The notes under the pieces are model-generated. The model was not told the DNA's origin. It ran no database searches and saw nothing but the letters and a program-made list of their open reading frames with translations. A stretch of 64,000 nucleotides of DNA from Pyrinomonadaceae bacterium (GTDB lineage Bacteria > Acidobacteriota > Blastocatellia > Pyrinomonadales > Pyrinomonadaceae). Positions within the stretch are counted from its first letter, which is position 1, and every line of letters starts with the position of its first letter. The DNA is taken from positions 124,001 to 188,000 of the forward strand of contig JAHCHG010000008.1 of NCBI GenBank assembly GCA_026129865.1, in the 5' to 3' direction. Of this stretch, positions 43,786 through 53,429 are shown piece after piece. The position numbers and the translations under genes are program-made.

Positions 43786-45114
43786 TTATTGATTGCCGAG
43801 CGCGACCGCCTGCGGGCTCAAAACCAGGCGGTGCCAGCGCGCATTGCTGCGGACGTTGTTGACCGATTCCTTATATTCCTTGACGTACGCGGTTTCAAAA
43901 TACAAAAGCGTTTCTTCGGACCAAAAAAGTTTAGTTATCGGATTAAACGAAACGAGCGAATTTTCATCCGGCAAAACGCCTTCGGGCAGATCTGCAGGCA
44001 CGTTTGTGTTCGCATTTTTATTGGTGTTCGCGTTTGAATTAGGTTCGACCGGTGCTTCCGGCTTGTTCAGATCGTCGTAGACTTTCGAAGACAGCAAGAG
44101 CTGATTTCGGAGAAGTATCGCCGCCTGTGTCGGCGCGTTTCCGACAGCATCGTAAATACGAATTTGCTTATCGAAAGCCGCTGCGACCTTTGCCGAATCC
44201 GGCGACCAAACCGGATGAACCTGAGTCGGATAATCGTCAAGCAGTCTTTGCCGACCGGTTTTTTCGACTATCCGCGGACGACCAGCCGGACGAAACATTT
44301 CGCCGCGCTGATCCGCTTGAAACTGAAATATCTTCCATTCCGTCGATTTCGCCGCAAGCGCCGCGAGCGCCGAACTGTCGGGCGACCAAACGTAATAAAA
44401 ATAGATCAAACCTTCGTTCTGCGTGACAGGTTTGACGTCGTTTCCGTTCGCGTCCGAAAGATAGATCTGTTCGGTGCGAAACGTAAGAACAGGCGCCGCC
44501 GGCTGACCGGTTTGGGGAGTTTCCGCCGGAGCGGCATTCGCAGCTTCGGTGTTCGTATTCTCCGGCAGGCTTTCCGGAGTCGCCTCAACAGTTGGAACCG
44601 GCTCTGCGCCGTCGCCCGTTTCACCATTTTCGTTTACCAGACCGCCGGTTTTGGCAAGCCGCGCCATTGCGACAAAGGCGACCGCCGATGAATCCGGTGC
44701 CCAGCGGATCGTTTCCGGAAAATGGACTGCCATTCCTTCATGCGTGATGATCTTCAAACTCTTGCCGTCCGCCGAATACATCTCGAGCCGATATTCGTTT
44801 TGAACGTCCGTCACGTTATGAAAAACTGCCAGAACTCTTTGTTTATCCGGCGACGTAACGGTCATATCGAGAATTTCCTGCGGACGGTTTTGGTCGAAAT
44901 CTGCCTGAACAAGACCGTTACGTTCTTCGATCTGCGAAGCCTCGTTTGTCAGGTCCGGCGCCGGCACGTCAGCTTCATAACGAAAGTTAAGCCGCAGCGC
45001 CGGAACATCGCGAAGCGAACTCGGCGCGACGCCCGACGGCTGATTTACTTGATTCCGACAGGCTGAAAACGCAAATATCAGCAAGCCGAACAATATCAAT
45101 TTTCGTAAAAACAT
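43786..45114 (-). CDS. lipoprotein with PD40/TolB-like beta-propeller blades
   Basis: The ATG at 45114 gives 442 residues. A TTG two codons upstream was not chosen. The N-terminus is a lipoprotein signal (LILFGLLIFAFSACRN, lipobox FSAC). The body contains repeated blades with the PD40 signature WAPDSSAVAFVA, WSPDSSALAALA and WSPDSAKVAAAF. Two low-complexity insertions are rich in Glu/Thr/Pro and Asn/Thr (PNSNANTNKNANTN). It is probably membrane-anchored and binds a partner through its propeller; no enzymatic motif is visible. It starts just after the M61 peptidase gene, with 20 bases between them, and may form an operon with it. Confidence 0.78.
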   Translation of the reverse strand: MFLRKLILFGLLIFAFSACRNQVNQPSGVAPSSLRDVPALRLNFRYEADVPAPDLTNEASQIEERNGLVQADFDQNRPQEILDMTVTSPDKQRVLAVFHNVTDVQNEYRLEMYSADGKSLKIITHEGMAVHFPETIRWAPDSSAVAFVAMARLAKTGGLVNENGETGDGAEPVPTVEATPESLPENTNTEAANAAPAETPQTGQPAAPVLTFRTEQIYLSDANGNDVKPVTQNEGLIYFYYVWSPDSSALAALAAKSTEWKIFQFQADQRGEMFRPAGRPRIVEKTGRQRLLDDYPTQVHPVWSPDSAKVAAAFDKQIRIYDAVGNAPTQAAILLRNQLLLSSKVYDDLNKPEAPVEPNSNANTNKNANTNVPADLPEGVLPDENSLVSFNPITKLFWSEETLLYFETAYVKEYKESVNNVRSNARWHRLVLSPQAVALGNQ

Positions 45115-45134
45115 ACGCAATTTATGTAAAACAG

Positions 45135-47003
45135 CTATTTCAGATCAGCTCCGAAAAACTGTTTGTAAAGCCGCTTTTGATCGTCCGACGGATTGGGAAC
45201 CGGCAAGATCCTGAAGTTCGGCGCTGCACGACCTTCGAGCGTAACTTCAATGTTCCGAAGAGAATCAAACCGGAAGATCGTCAAACTTAGTTTATCGCCG
45301 GGTTTCTTTTCACTTAGAAGATAGTTCAGCATTTGATTGCTCGCGCGATGACCGTCGATCGCAACGATCTCGTCGCCCGCGTTCAATCCAAACTGATACG
45401 CCGGCGAATCCGACGGCAGTGCGCGAACCGTCAATTTTCCGTCCGATTCGCTGATAAGCCCGCCAAGATACGCTTTTTTCGCACCGTCTTCGCCGGTTAC
45501 GAGCCGCAAACCGATCGGGTTAAGAAATTCATTGTAGGGAATTTCCTCGGTTCCGCGAACGTACTTGTCAAAAAATTCTTCCAGACTTTCGCCAGCCATT
45601 GTTTCCGCGATTCTTTGATAATCTGCCGGAGAAAAGTTTTTGTTTTTCTTAGCAAATTCGTCGTTCATGTACCGGAAAACATCGTCCAACGATTTAGCAC
45701 CGTTCGAAGCGGCACGAATTCGTGCATCGAGAAGAAAATTAACGATCTCGCCTTTGTCGTAATATGAGATCTGGTTGTTTACGGAATTTTCGTCCTGCCG
45801 GTAATATTTTATCCACGCATTGAAACTCGCGTCTTCGAGGCTGGTTTCAAACCGTCCGGGGCGCGCCTGAAGCGATTGAAACGCGTTTGCCAAACTTCCC
45901 AGAAGTTCTTTATCGGTAGTAATTCCGGCACGCTGAACGAGAAGATTCGAAAAATATTCGGTTGCGCCTTCTGCGATCCAGAGCGATTTTGTGTAATTTT
46001 CGTTCTCATAATCGAACGGACCCAGAACATCCGGGCGAATTCGTTTGATGTTCCATAGATGAAAATATTCGTGAGCGACTAGCCCGAGAAAGGCTTTATA
46101 GCGTGCTTCGGGTTTGAAGCCGAACTTGTTCCACTGCAGCGCCGTCGAGTTTAAATGCTCCAATCCGCCGCCGCCGCGTAAATTTACGATAAATAAATAA
46201 TCGTTGTAGGGAAGTTCGCCGAAAATCTTGATATGTTCGTCGATTATTTTCGTAGTATCGGATGCGATCTTGTCGGCGTCGTAATTTCCTTCGCCCGAAA
46301 ACACATAGCGATGCGTCTTGCCGCCGGCGGTGAATTTCTTCTCAAAAAAGTCGCTTACTTCGAACGGAGAATCGTATAAAATATCGAAATTTTCAGCTCG
46401 AAACGTGTTCGCCGGACTGCCGTTCGTGCCTGAAATCTCCGGTAAACCGGTCGCAACCTTCCAATTTCCGTAAGGTCTTACCGTGACGGTCGAGGGTGCC
46501 GAGATCTGTCCTTTGGGAAACATCAGAAGCGCCGCCGGAGTGAAAAACGCATGCTGATCGTTCAGTTCGTTTGTTCGTACGGTCAATTCGTTGGCGTAAA
46601 CCTTGTATGAAACGCGAATTTCCTTCGCGCCTTTTGTATCGATCTCCCAGGTGTTTTTATTGATCTTGTCCCACGACAGCGAATTTCCCGCACCATCCTT
46701 CGCGGAAAAATCCTGGACATGACGCGCGTATTCGCGCACGAGATACGATCCAGGTGTCCAAACCGGCATTTTGAGTTCCGCTTTGGCGGGCATTTGATCC
46801 CAATTCATCGTCATTTCCACTTCAAGCAGATGAGTCCACGGTTTGGACATTGAAACAGTGAAATTGATATTTGGAACTGTAGCTTCAGCGACGGCTTTTT
46901 GATCTTTGCCTTTTGGTTTCGGTTTCTGAGCGGCGGCTTCCTGGTTCATAGAAAAAACGACGGACAATATTAGAATTCCTATCAATATAACTGCTTTTTG
47001 CAT
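45135..47003 (-). CDS. secreted M61-family metallopeptidase with C-terminal PDZ domain
   Basis: M61 peptidases are gluzincin aminopeptidases (glycyl aminopeptidase type). The ATG at 47003 follows an excellent GGAGG site and starts a signal peptide (KAVILIGILILSVVFS); this gives 622 residues. The N-terminal beta-domain is followed by the zinc site HEYFHLWNIKR and the third ligand in IAEGATEYF. Residues about 510-600 are a PDZ domain (KAYLGGLISESDGKL, YQFGLNAGDEIVAIDG). A signal peptide places it in the periplasm or outside. It is followed by the PD40 lipoprotein. Confidence 0.9.
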   Translation of the reverse strand: MQKAVILIGILILSVVFSMNQEAAAQKPKPKGKDQKAVAEATVPNINFTVSMSKPWTHLLEVEMTMNWDQMPAKAELKMPVWTPGSYLVREYARHVQDFSAKDGAGNSLSWDKINKNTWEIDTKGAKEIRVSYKVYANELTVRTNELNDQHAFFTPAALLMFPKGQISAPSTVTVRPYGNWKVATGLPEISGTNGSPANTFRAENFDILYDSPFEVSDFFEKKFTAGGKTHRYVFSGEGNYDADKIASDTTKIIDEHIKIFGELPYNDYLFIVNLRGGGGLEHLNSTALQWNKFGFKPEARYKAFLGLVAHEYFHLWNIKRIRPDVLGPFDYENENYTKSLWIAEGATEYFSNLLVQRAGITTDKELLGSLANAFQSLQARPGRFETSLEDASFNAWIKYYRQDENSVNNQISYYDKGEIVNFLLDARIRAASNGAKSLDDVFRYMNDEFAKKNKNFSPADYQRIAETMAGESLEEFFDKYVRGTEEIPYNEFLNPIGLRLVTGEDGAKKAYLGGLISESDGKLTVRALPSDSPAYQFGLNAGDEIVAIDGHRASNQMLNYLLSEKKPGDKLSLTIFRFDSLRNIEVTLEGRAAPNFRILPVPNPSDDQKRLYKQFFGADLK

Positions 47004-47136
47004 TACTTTTGCAATCTCCTCCAAAGTGGTATTTTTATTCTTTGATATCTTACTACAAATCATTTGGTTGAGCAGTAAGCGACCGGGAACAGTTGATTTA
47101 TCGAACCGCCGGTCGCCTTTTTGAGTTTATAAGCAT

Positions 47137-48375
47137 ATGTTGGCAGACGAAAAATTTTTAACAAAGCCGTTGATGATCATTTATCTGACGGTTTTTATCG
47201 ATCTGGTCGGATTCGGTATCGTCATTCCGGCACTGCCTTATTATGTCGAATCGGATTCCTTTCGCGCGACGCCGTTTGAGATCGGAATTCTTTTTGCGTC
47301 GTACAGCCTGATGCAGTTTATTTTCGCGCCGCTGCTCGGGAGTTTATCGGACCGCTACGGTCGCCGACCGGTTTTGTTCTTTTCGATTCTCGGGTCGACG
47401 ATCGGTTATCTTTTGATCGGCTTTGCGTTTGCGCTTTGGATGGTGTTTGCGGGTCGAATAATAGCGGGCATTACCGGCGGAAACATCTCGACCGCGCAGG
47501 CATACATCGCCGACGTAACTTCGAAGGAAAACCGCGCAAAGGGCATGGGGCTCTTCGGCGCGATGTTCGGTTTGGGATTTATTTTCGGTCCCGCGATCGG
47601 CGGAATTATGAGCCGTTACGGAATTCACGTTCCGTTTTTGTTCGCGGCTGTTCTTTCATTTTTGAACGCAGCCTTGCTTTATTTTATTCTGCCCGAAACC
47701 GTCGATACATCCGTTTACGATCCATCAAAGGTCAAGAAAAATCGCTTTATCGAGCTTTTTGAGTCGCTCAAAGACAAGAAGTTCGGCACCCTGACGGCAG
47801 TATATTTTTTTCTGGTAACTTCGTTTTCCATAATGACCTATGCGTTTGTTCTATACACGATCGAACGGTTTGGCTACACCGCTGAAGAGAACGGCTATAT
47901 TTTTACATTCATCGGTTTTTTGGCGGTGATTTTTCAAGGCGGAGTTTTCGGTCGGCTGGTTGAAAGATTCGGTGAAAACCCTTTGATGATAGTCGGTTCG
48001 ATAATGATGGCGATCAGTTTATTTGCGATCCCGTTCGTTTCGCCGGAATTCGGCGGACTATCCGGTGTCTTAAGCGTCGTTGCGCTGCTGGCAATTGGAA
48101 ATTCGATGGCTTCGCCGGCGATTACAAGTCTGGCGTCGAAAGTTGCGAATGAACATGAACAGGGAAAATCACTCGGCATGCTGCAGTCCGGTGCGAGTCT
48201 TGCACGCGCGATCGGACCGGCGGTCGGCGGCGTTCTGCTCAATAATGCCGTCAATAACGTTGACGATTACACCGTTCAGCGGACTTTTTGGACGGCATCG
48301 GCGATCATGGTCGTCGCGGTTTTTATCGCTATCTATTTCGCAAAAATCGAACGGACTGGAGCGGTCGCAGCTTAA
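47137..48375 (+). CDS. MFS drug-efflux-type transporter, TetA-like
   Basis: The 412-residue membrane protein has twelve predicted helices. MFS motif A is seen as GSLSDRYGRRP in loop 2-3, and the antiporter motif C region is GLGFIFGPAIGG. The opening IYLTVFIDLVGFGIVIPALPYY is the signature of the DHA1/TetA group, which exports drugs in exchange for protons. The substrate cannot be inferred, and no TetR-type regulator is adjacent. It diverges from the M61 gene. Its stop overlaps the end of the phosphatase gene on the other strand by four bases. Confidence 0.88.
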   Translation: MLADEKFLTKPLMIIYLTVFIDLVGFGIVIPALPYYVESDSFRATPFEIGILFASYSLMQFIFAPLLGSLSDRYGRRPVLFFSILGSTIGYLLIGFAFALWMVFAGRIIAGITGGNISTAQAYIADVTSKENRAKGMGLFGAMFGLGFIFGPAIGGIMSRYGIHVPFLFAAVLSFLNAALLYFILPETVDTSVYDPSKVKKNRFIELFESLKDKKFGTLTAVYFFLVTSFSIMTYAFVLYTIERFGYTAEENGYIFTFIGFLAVIFQGGVFGRLVERFGENPLMIVGSIMMAISLFAIPFVSPEFGGLSGVLSVVALLAIGNSMASPAITSLASKVANEHEQGKSLGMLQSGASLARAIGPAVGGVLLNNAVNNVDDYTVQRTFWTASAIMVVAVFIAIYFAKIERTGAVAA

Positions 48376-48911
48376 TACGAGATCATCTTTTCGTCGCGGA
48401 CACGGAGCGGCTTGCCTGATTTTCGATAGAGCCTGACGATAAACATTTTATCGTAAACGGATTCGTCCAATTTTGGATATTTTTCCTGTCCGATCAAAAG
48501 ATTTGTCAGCGCCGGCGTTGTTGAATTATGACCGACGATGACGATCCGCTTAAAATTTCCGCGGGTCGCGATCTCGGCGATCTCGTTCAGATTCCGATGA
48601 TCATAGATCTGGATCATCATATTTTTCGATCGCGCAAATGGCATAACGGTCGCGCGGGTGCGTTTGAATTGCGAAGAAAACACGGCGTCCGGCTTATATT
48701 TTTCCAAAATGTCGATCAGGCGCTGTGCACGGGCTTCGCCTTCGGGCGAGAGCCGCGGATCGGGCGTTTCTTCGTTTTCGACCGGATCTTTTTCACCGTG
48801 GCGAATAAGGATAATCGTCAATTTGTTATACGTGTTTTGCTGCGCCAAAGCCGGGACGGAAAATAAAATGAACGCTGCAGCCGCGGTCAGAAAAATAGTT
48901 GAAGATCGCAT
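48372..48911 (-). CDS. secreted histidine-phosphatase-family protein
   Basis: The protein has 179 residues with a signal peptide (FLTAAAAFILFSVPALAQQ). The phosphohistidine motif is LIRHGEKDP, with the second catalytic His in VIVGHNSTTPAL and supporting Arg in SQFKRTRATVMPF. This is the SixA/phosphoglycerate-mutase superfamily in a short form. Export suggests a periplasmic phosphatase for small phosphoesters. It converges with the MFS gene (four-base overlap of stops) and diverges from the monooxygenase gene. Confidence 0.87.
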   Translation of the reverse strand: MRSSTIFLTAAAAFILFSVPALAQQNTYNKLTIILIRHGEKDPVENEETPDPRLSPEGEARAQRLIDILEKYKPDAVFSSQFKRTRATVMPFARSKNMMIQIYDHRNLNEIAEIATRGNFKRIVIVGHNSTTPALTNLLIGQEKYPKLDESVYDKMFIVRLYRKSGKPLRVRDEKMISY

Positions 48912-49024
48912 AAATTATTTAGATCGAAAATTTGGACATTTTTAGAATCGTCAAAGGTTTTGCCAAAATCGATTCGACTTTTTATTCTAGCGTTATTAAC
49001 CGGTTTGGCAAATTTAAGAATTCT

Positions 49025-50467
49025 ATGGAACATTTCGATGTATTGATCGTCGGCGCAGGACTTTCCGGTGTTGGAGCAGCGGCGCATTTGACGATGGAAT
49101 GTCCCAACAAGACTTTTACCATCTTTGAAGGCAGAAACGCTTCGGGCGGAACTTGGGATTTGTTTAGATATCCCGGCGTGCGGTCGGATTCGGATATGTA
49201 TACGCTCGGCTATCGCTTTCGTCCGTGGAGCGATCCGAAAGCGATCGCCGACGGACCGGCGATCCTTAAATACATTCGCGAAACCGCGCGCGAATTTAAG
49301 ATCGACGACAAAATCCGATATAACCACCGGGTTGTCAGCGCAGATTGGTCATACGAAAACGCTCTCTGGACCGTTGAAGTTGATACCGGTGAAGAAAGAA
49401 CGCCTACGAAATTTACCTGCAAGTTTTTATATCTCTGCACCGGTTATTACGATTATGAAAAGGGTTACACGCCCGAGTTTCCGGGTTTTGAAGACTTTCA
49501 GGGACAGATCGTCCATCCGCAGAAATGGACGGACGACATCGATTATGAAAACAAAAAAATAATCGTCATCGGCAGTGGCGCAACCGCTGTTACGCTTGTT
49601 CCGGCACTTGCGGAAAAAGCCGAACACGTAACGATGCTTCAGCGTTCGCCGACATATATAATTTCCGTTCCTGCCAAAGATAAGATCGCAAATTTTCTTC
49701 GTTCCGTTTTGCCCGCGGGTGCTGCGTACACGATCTCCCGTTGGAAAAATGTTTTATTCGGACTCGGTCTTTACAGCCTTTCACGAAAACACCCCGAACT
49801 GATCAAAAAGATCATCGCAAAATTGATACGAAAAAAGATCGGGTCAGAACTTGCCGACGAACATTTTTCGCCAAAATATTATCCGTGGGACCAGCGACTG
49901 TGTCTTGTCCCCGATTCCGATCTGTTTCGTTCGATCAACGACGGAAAAGCTTCGGTCGTAACCGATCACATTGCAAGATTTACGGGTAATGGCATCGAAC
50001 TTAAATCCGGAAAACAGCTTGAGGCGGATATGATAGTTACGGCGACCGGGCTTGTGATGAAACTGCTCGCGGGCTTGAAGCTGTATATCGAAGGCACGCC
50101 GGTCGATCTTTCAAAAACGCTGACCTACAAAGGAATGATGTTCAGCGATATTCCAAACTCCGCGCTTGCGCTCGGCTATACTAACGCTTCGTGGACGCTG
50201 AAATGCGACCTGACGGCGCAGTATATCTGCCGAATGCTGAATTTTATGGATGAGAAACGTTACGGCGTCTGCGTTCCGCGCCTGACCGACCCGACGGTGA
50301 AGCCCGAACTGCCGGTAGATTTTACTTCCGGCTATATTCAAAGAGCGATTCACACTCTGCCCAAACAAGGCTCGAAACTCCCCTGGCGCGTCAATCAAAA
50401 TTATGTAAAGGATGTAAAAATGTTTCGCCGCGGAAAACTCGAGGACGGGACGATGGAGTTTAGATAA
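49025..50467 (+). CDS. flavin-containing monooxygenase, Baeyer-Villiger type
   Basis: The ATG at 49025 precedes the FAD fold directly; the upstream frame has no homology. The protein has 480 residues. It carries the FAD Rossmann motif DVLIVGAGLSGVGAA, the Baeyer-Villiger fingerprint FQGQIVHPQKW, and a second NADP-type Rossmann motif IIVIGSGATAVTLVP. These enzymes insert oxygen next to ketones or oxidise soft nucleophiles using NADPH and FAD. Mycobacterial EtaA-like members have the same layout (RYPGVRSDSDMYTLGY). The natural substrate is unknown. Confidence 0.9.
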   Translation: MEHFDVLIVGAGLSGVGAAAHLTMECPNKTFTIFEGRNASGGTWDLFRYPGVRSDSDMYTLGYRFRPWSDPKAIADGPAILKYIRETAREFKIDDKIRYNHRVVSADWSYENALWTVEVDTGEERTPTKFTCKFLYLCTGYYDYEKGYTPEFPGFEDFQGQIVHPQKWTDDIDYENKKIIVIGSGATAVTLVPALAEKAEHVTMLQRSPTYIISVPAKDKIANFLRSVLPAGAAYTISRWKNVLFGLGLYSLSRKHPELIKKIIAKLIRKKIGSELADEHFSPKYYPWDQRLCLVPDSDLFRSINDGKASVVTDHIARFTGNGIELKSGKQLEADMIVTATGLVMKLLAGLKLYIEGTPVDLSKTLTYKGMMFSDIPNSALALGYTNASWTLKCDLTAQYICRMLNFMDEKRYGVCVPRLTDPTVKPELPVDFTSGYIQRAIHTLPKQGSKLPWRVNQNYVKDVKMFRRGKLEDGTMEFR

Positions 50468-50531
50468 GAAACGCATCCTTAAATAACGACTTTTCGGGAA
50501 ATGAGTTTGCTATTCGCTTCTATAAACGATT

Positions 50532-50927
50532 TCAGGTTCTCAGATCGTCAAGGCTCAGAACATTAACTGAGGAATCGATTTTCAGAAAATCATCCCAATC
50601 GTCGGTCAGCAGATCTGCATTTAATAATTTGGCAGTGGCAAGAATCACGGCATCGGGAAGTTTAATCTTTTTGATTTTGTTTTTGCGGTAAATTATGGAT
50701 TGGTCGGCGAGCGGTTGGTCTAATTCAATGATTTCGAGGTTGCTGAAAATCTCATCAGTAATTATCTTTTCGAGCCGATCTTGAAAATGGTATGCATAGC
50801 ACTCGGCATAACTAATTATCGAAGCGAAAAATTTATCGTATCTTGACAATAATTCTTCAATATCAATTTTTCCTTTCGAACCCAAAATAATCGCATTGCT
50901 ATCCAATACGGCGTTAGTCCCATTCAT
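50532..50927 (-). CDS. PIN-domain ribonuclease toxin (VapC-like), module 1
   Basis: The 131-residue PIN protein has the four acidic positions of the family: Asp in AVLDSNAIIL, Glu in ISYAECYAY, Asp in LPDAVILATA and Asp in LLTDDWDDFL. VapC toxins cut tRNA or rRNA when the antitoxin is degraded. Its first 14 bases overlap the upstream antitoxin gene, the usual coupling. Codons are AT-richer than in flanking genes, which suggests acquisition. Confidence 0.85.
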   Translation of the reverse strand: MNGTNAVLDSNAIILGSKGKIDIEELLSRYDKFFASIISYAECYAYHFQDRLEKIITDEIFSNLEIIELDQPLADQSIIYRKNKIKKIKLPDAVILATAKLLNADLLTDDWDDFLKIDSSVNVLSLDDLRT

Positions 50928-51153
50928 TTCTCAGCTCTCTTTGCCATTTAACAGGATCTTCGATCTCGGAGAAAAGTCCGATCTCTTGAGCTTTCTTAAA
51001 TGCGGCAAATAGTCGTTCTTTTTTTTCTTTCGCGTCAACCGCAGTTTCAAGCGTAAGAGTAACGTGAGCGACTTGATCGTCAAGCTCCTCAAACTCCTTA
51101 GGCAAACGAATCACACCGTGTTCGATTTTAGTTGTAAATTCCACAGAATCCAT
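50914..51153 (-). CDS. antitoxin of PIN module 1
   Basis: This 79-residue protein precedes and overlaps the PIN toxin. The N-terminal 30 residues (EFTTKIEHGVIRLPKEFEEL) look like a small swapped-hairpin/AbrB-like DNA-binding domain. The C-terminal half is a charged helix ending in a Trp-rich tail (DPVKWQRELRNEWD), which probably wraps the toxin. The assignment as antitoxin comes mainly from position, size and overlap. Confidence 0.75.
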   Translation of the reverse strand: MDSVEFTTKIEHGVIRLPKEFEELDDQVAHVTLTLETAVDAKEKKERLFAAFKKAQEIGLFSEIEDPVKWQRELRNEWD

Positions 51154-51194
51154 GCCAATTAAATTATCCTATCAACTCCTTTTTAGCAATAAAT

Positions 51195-52619
51195 TTAAAC
51201 GAACATTTTTCCGGGATTCAAAATCCCGTTCGGGTCGAAGACTTTTTTTATTGACTTCATTATTTCGAGTGTCGGCGCGTCGATGGCGATGTCGAGATAT
51301 TGCGATTTTACGTAGCCGATTCCGTGTTCGCCGCTGATCGTTCCGCCAAGTTCGACCGATAATTCGAAGGTTTCTTTGACGGCATTTCTCGCATTGGCGA
51401 CGGACTCCGGGTCGTTGCGGTCGCACATAAAATTGACGTGAATGTTGCCGTCGCCGGCGTGTCCGAAGTTGGCGACGAATGTGTCGTATTTTTTGCCGAT
51501 CTCTTCGACGCGGCGGATGAGTTCGGGCACTTTCGAGCGCGGAACGACGACATCTTCATTGATTTTCAAATTATTATATTTCATCAAAGACGGCGAGATT
51601 GCGCGGCGTGCGTCCCAGAGTTTATTTTCGTCTTCTTTATTTTTTGAACGAAGAATATCGAAACCGCCGTTGTCTTGCAAAATTTGTTCGATGAGTTTTG
51701 AATTTCGCTCAACCTCTTCCGTAAAACCGTCAACTGCGACAAGTAAAATTGCCTGAGTTTCGGGCGAAAAGCCGAACGCGAAATTTTGTTCGATTGCGCC
51801 GATGCAGTTGCGGTCGATGACTTCCATCGCCATCGGAAGCAATCCTTCGGGCGTAAATTTTGTCAGGACTTCGCACGCCGCTTCCATTGATTTGAATGAA
51901 GCGCGAACGGTCGCGGTCGCTTCAGGCATCGGCAATAATTTCAAAGTTGATTCGGTGATGATTCCCAAAAGTCCTTCCGAACCGCACATCAAGCCCGTTA
52001 GATCGAATCCGACGACATTTTTAACCGTTTTCCCGCCCGTTCGAATCACTTCGCCGGTTGCGGTAACGACTTCCAAACCCAAAACCGAATGTTTCGTAAC
52101 GCCGTATTTCGGAGTCCGCATTCCGCCCGCGTTTTCCGCGATGTTGCCGCCGATAAAAGAATCCTTATAACTTGCGGGGTCGGGCGGGAAGATCAACCCG
52201 AATTTTTCGACCGCTTGCTGCAATTCAAAAGTTGTAATTCCGGGCTGACAGATCGCATAAAGATTTTCCTCGCTTATCTCGATGATCTTATTCATCCTGT
52301 CCGTGCCGATGACGATTCCGCCTTCGGTCGGAACTGCGCCGCCGGTATAACCAACGCCGCCGCCGCGCGCCGTTACCGGAAAAAGTTCTTTGTTGGCAAG
52401 TTTCAGGATCGCGGAAACTTCCGCAGTCGTTTCAGGAAACAAAACCGCTTCCGGCGGAAACTTTTCCTTCACCGCATCCGCGCCGTACGGTTCAACCTTT
52501 TCCGGATCAACCAGAATATTTTCACCGCCGACAATTTTAGATAATTTCTCCAAAACTTTCGGCTTGGAAGCATTCGTCGTCGCGCGACCTTTTGAATTGA
52601 AATGAATTGATTTGAACAT
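51195..52619 (-). CDS. FAD-linked oxidase, glycolate-oxidase subunit GlcD-like
   Basis: This 474-residue flavoprotein belongs to the PCMH/VAO superfamily. The FAD-binding loop is ARGGGVGYTGGAVP, followed by GGNIAENAGGMRTPKYG and CGSEGLLGIIT. The C-terminal catalytic region has ANFGHAGDGNIHVNF and SGEHGIGYVK. Members oxidise glycolate or D-lactate to the 2-oxo acid. The glcE/glcF partners are missing here, so it may act alone (D-lactate-dehydrogenase-like). It lies between the two toxin-antitoxin modules. Confidence 0.9.
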   Translation of the reverse strand: MFKSIHFNSKGRATTNASKPKVLEKLSKIVGGENILVDPEKVEPYGADAVKEKFPPEAVLFPETTAEVSAILKLANKELFPVTARGGGVGYTGGAVPTEGGIVIGTDRMNKIIEISEENLYAICQPGITTFELQQAVEKFGLIFPPDPASYKDSFIGGNIAENAGGMRTPKYGVTKHSVLGLEVVTATGEVIRTGGKTVKNVVGFDLTGLMCGSEGLLGIITESTLKLLPMPEATATVRASFKSMEAACEVLTKFTPEGLLPMAMEVIDRNCIGAIEQNFAFGFSPETQAILLVAVDGFTEEVERNSKLIEQILQDNGGFDILRSKNKEDENKLWDARRAISPSLMKYNNLKINEDVVVPRSKVPELIRRVEEIGKKYDTFVANFGHAGDGNIHVNFMCDRNDPESVANARNAVKETFELSVELGGTISGEHGIGYVKSQYLDIAIDAPTLEIMKSIKKVFDPNGILNPGKMFV

Positions 52620-52627
52620 AAATTAAT

Positions 52628-53062
52628 TTATCTAGGGAAAACTGTAAAACCTAAATCTAAAGCAGATTTTGAGAGTTTGTGGTCAAGACAAATGAAATGT
52701 TTTCCTTTAGGCTTTTCAAAACACCAAACCAAAGCGGAAGCTAATTGCATTGCATCCAAAGTTCGTAAATCCCGGGTTTCGATTAAATTTTCTGCAACTG
52801 TGCGAACTTTGTCGGTTGCCAAAATCTCATACCATGTTTTTTGTTGAGTTTCGAGTCTTTTTACAGATTCCGCAAAAGCCTTTTTTGAAATAACATTTTC
52901 ACGAAAGAGCCTGTTCAAAGCACTTTTGCCTTCGATAATAGTTCCCCACCAAGCGACGGTTTTGTATTTTCGGCGAAGCGTGCGGAGTTTTTGGCTGGCA
53001 GGTTGGAAGCAGCAAAGCGGAACAATTGCACTCGTATCCCAAAAAGCAATATCAGTCATCAT
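52628..53062 (-). CDS. PIN-domain toxin (VapC-like), module 2
   Basis: The start is the ATG at 53062 (an adjacent ATG at 53059 is equally possible); this gives 144 residues. The acidic set is present: Asp in AFWDTSAIVPL, Glu in GTIIEGKSAL, Asp in TLDAMQLASAL and Asp in FICLDHKLSKSA. The start codons overlap the antitoxin stop (ATGATGACTGA), so translation is coupled. It belongs to a different PIN subfamily from module 1 and is Trp/Lys-rich at the centre. Confidence 0.85.
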   Translation of the reverse strand: MMTDIAFWDTSAIVPLCCFQPASQKLRTLRRKYKTVAWWGTIIEGKSALNRLFRENVISKKAFAESVKRLETQQKTWYEILATDKVRTVAENLIETRDLRTLDAMQLASALVWCFEKPKGKHFICLDHKLSKSALDLGFTVFPR

Positions 53063-53342
53063 CCCGCTCGCTTCTGATCGTTTCGACAACTTTTTCTAAG
53101 TCGATTTCGGGCAAATTTGCTTCCCAAAATTCATCGCCCATTTCCTCTTGTAATGGCAGACGCATCAACCCTTCACCGACTAATTTTCTTTCGTCTTTGC
53201 TCAAACTGTCGTTTGCTTCAAACGGCAAAATTCTGGCAATAATTTCATCGTTCTCTTCAACAGCGATTTCTAGACCTTGTTTGACCTGAGCCAAATAAAC
53301 GCCCAAATGTTTTTGCAATTCGCCGATTTCGATTGTGTTCAT
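53052..53342 (-). CDS. Phd/YefM-family antitoxin of PIN module 2
   Basis: The ATG at 53342 begins the typical Phd N-terminus TIEIGELQKHLGVYLAQVKQG, followed by a strand IAVEENDEIIARILPF. The acidic C-terminal part ends in RSERDDD and should neutralise the toxin. The protein has 96 residues. Such antitoxins repress their own promoter, which would lie at 53343-53429. The overlap with the toxin is 11 bases. Confidence 0.87.
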   Translation of the reverse strand: MNTIEIGELQKHLGVYLAQVKQGLEIAVEENDEIIARILPFEANDSLSKDERKLVGEGLMRLPLQEEMGDEFWEANLPEIDLEKVVETIRSERDDD

Positions 53343-53429
53343 AACAAATAACCTATTCATTTGACTTTAAAACGGTCAGTTCGACTTTAGATCAAATACA
53401 ACACACGGAAATATTCTGACGTACAAGCG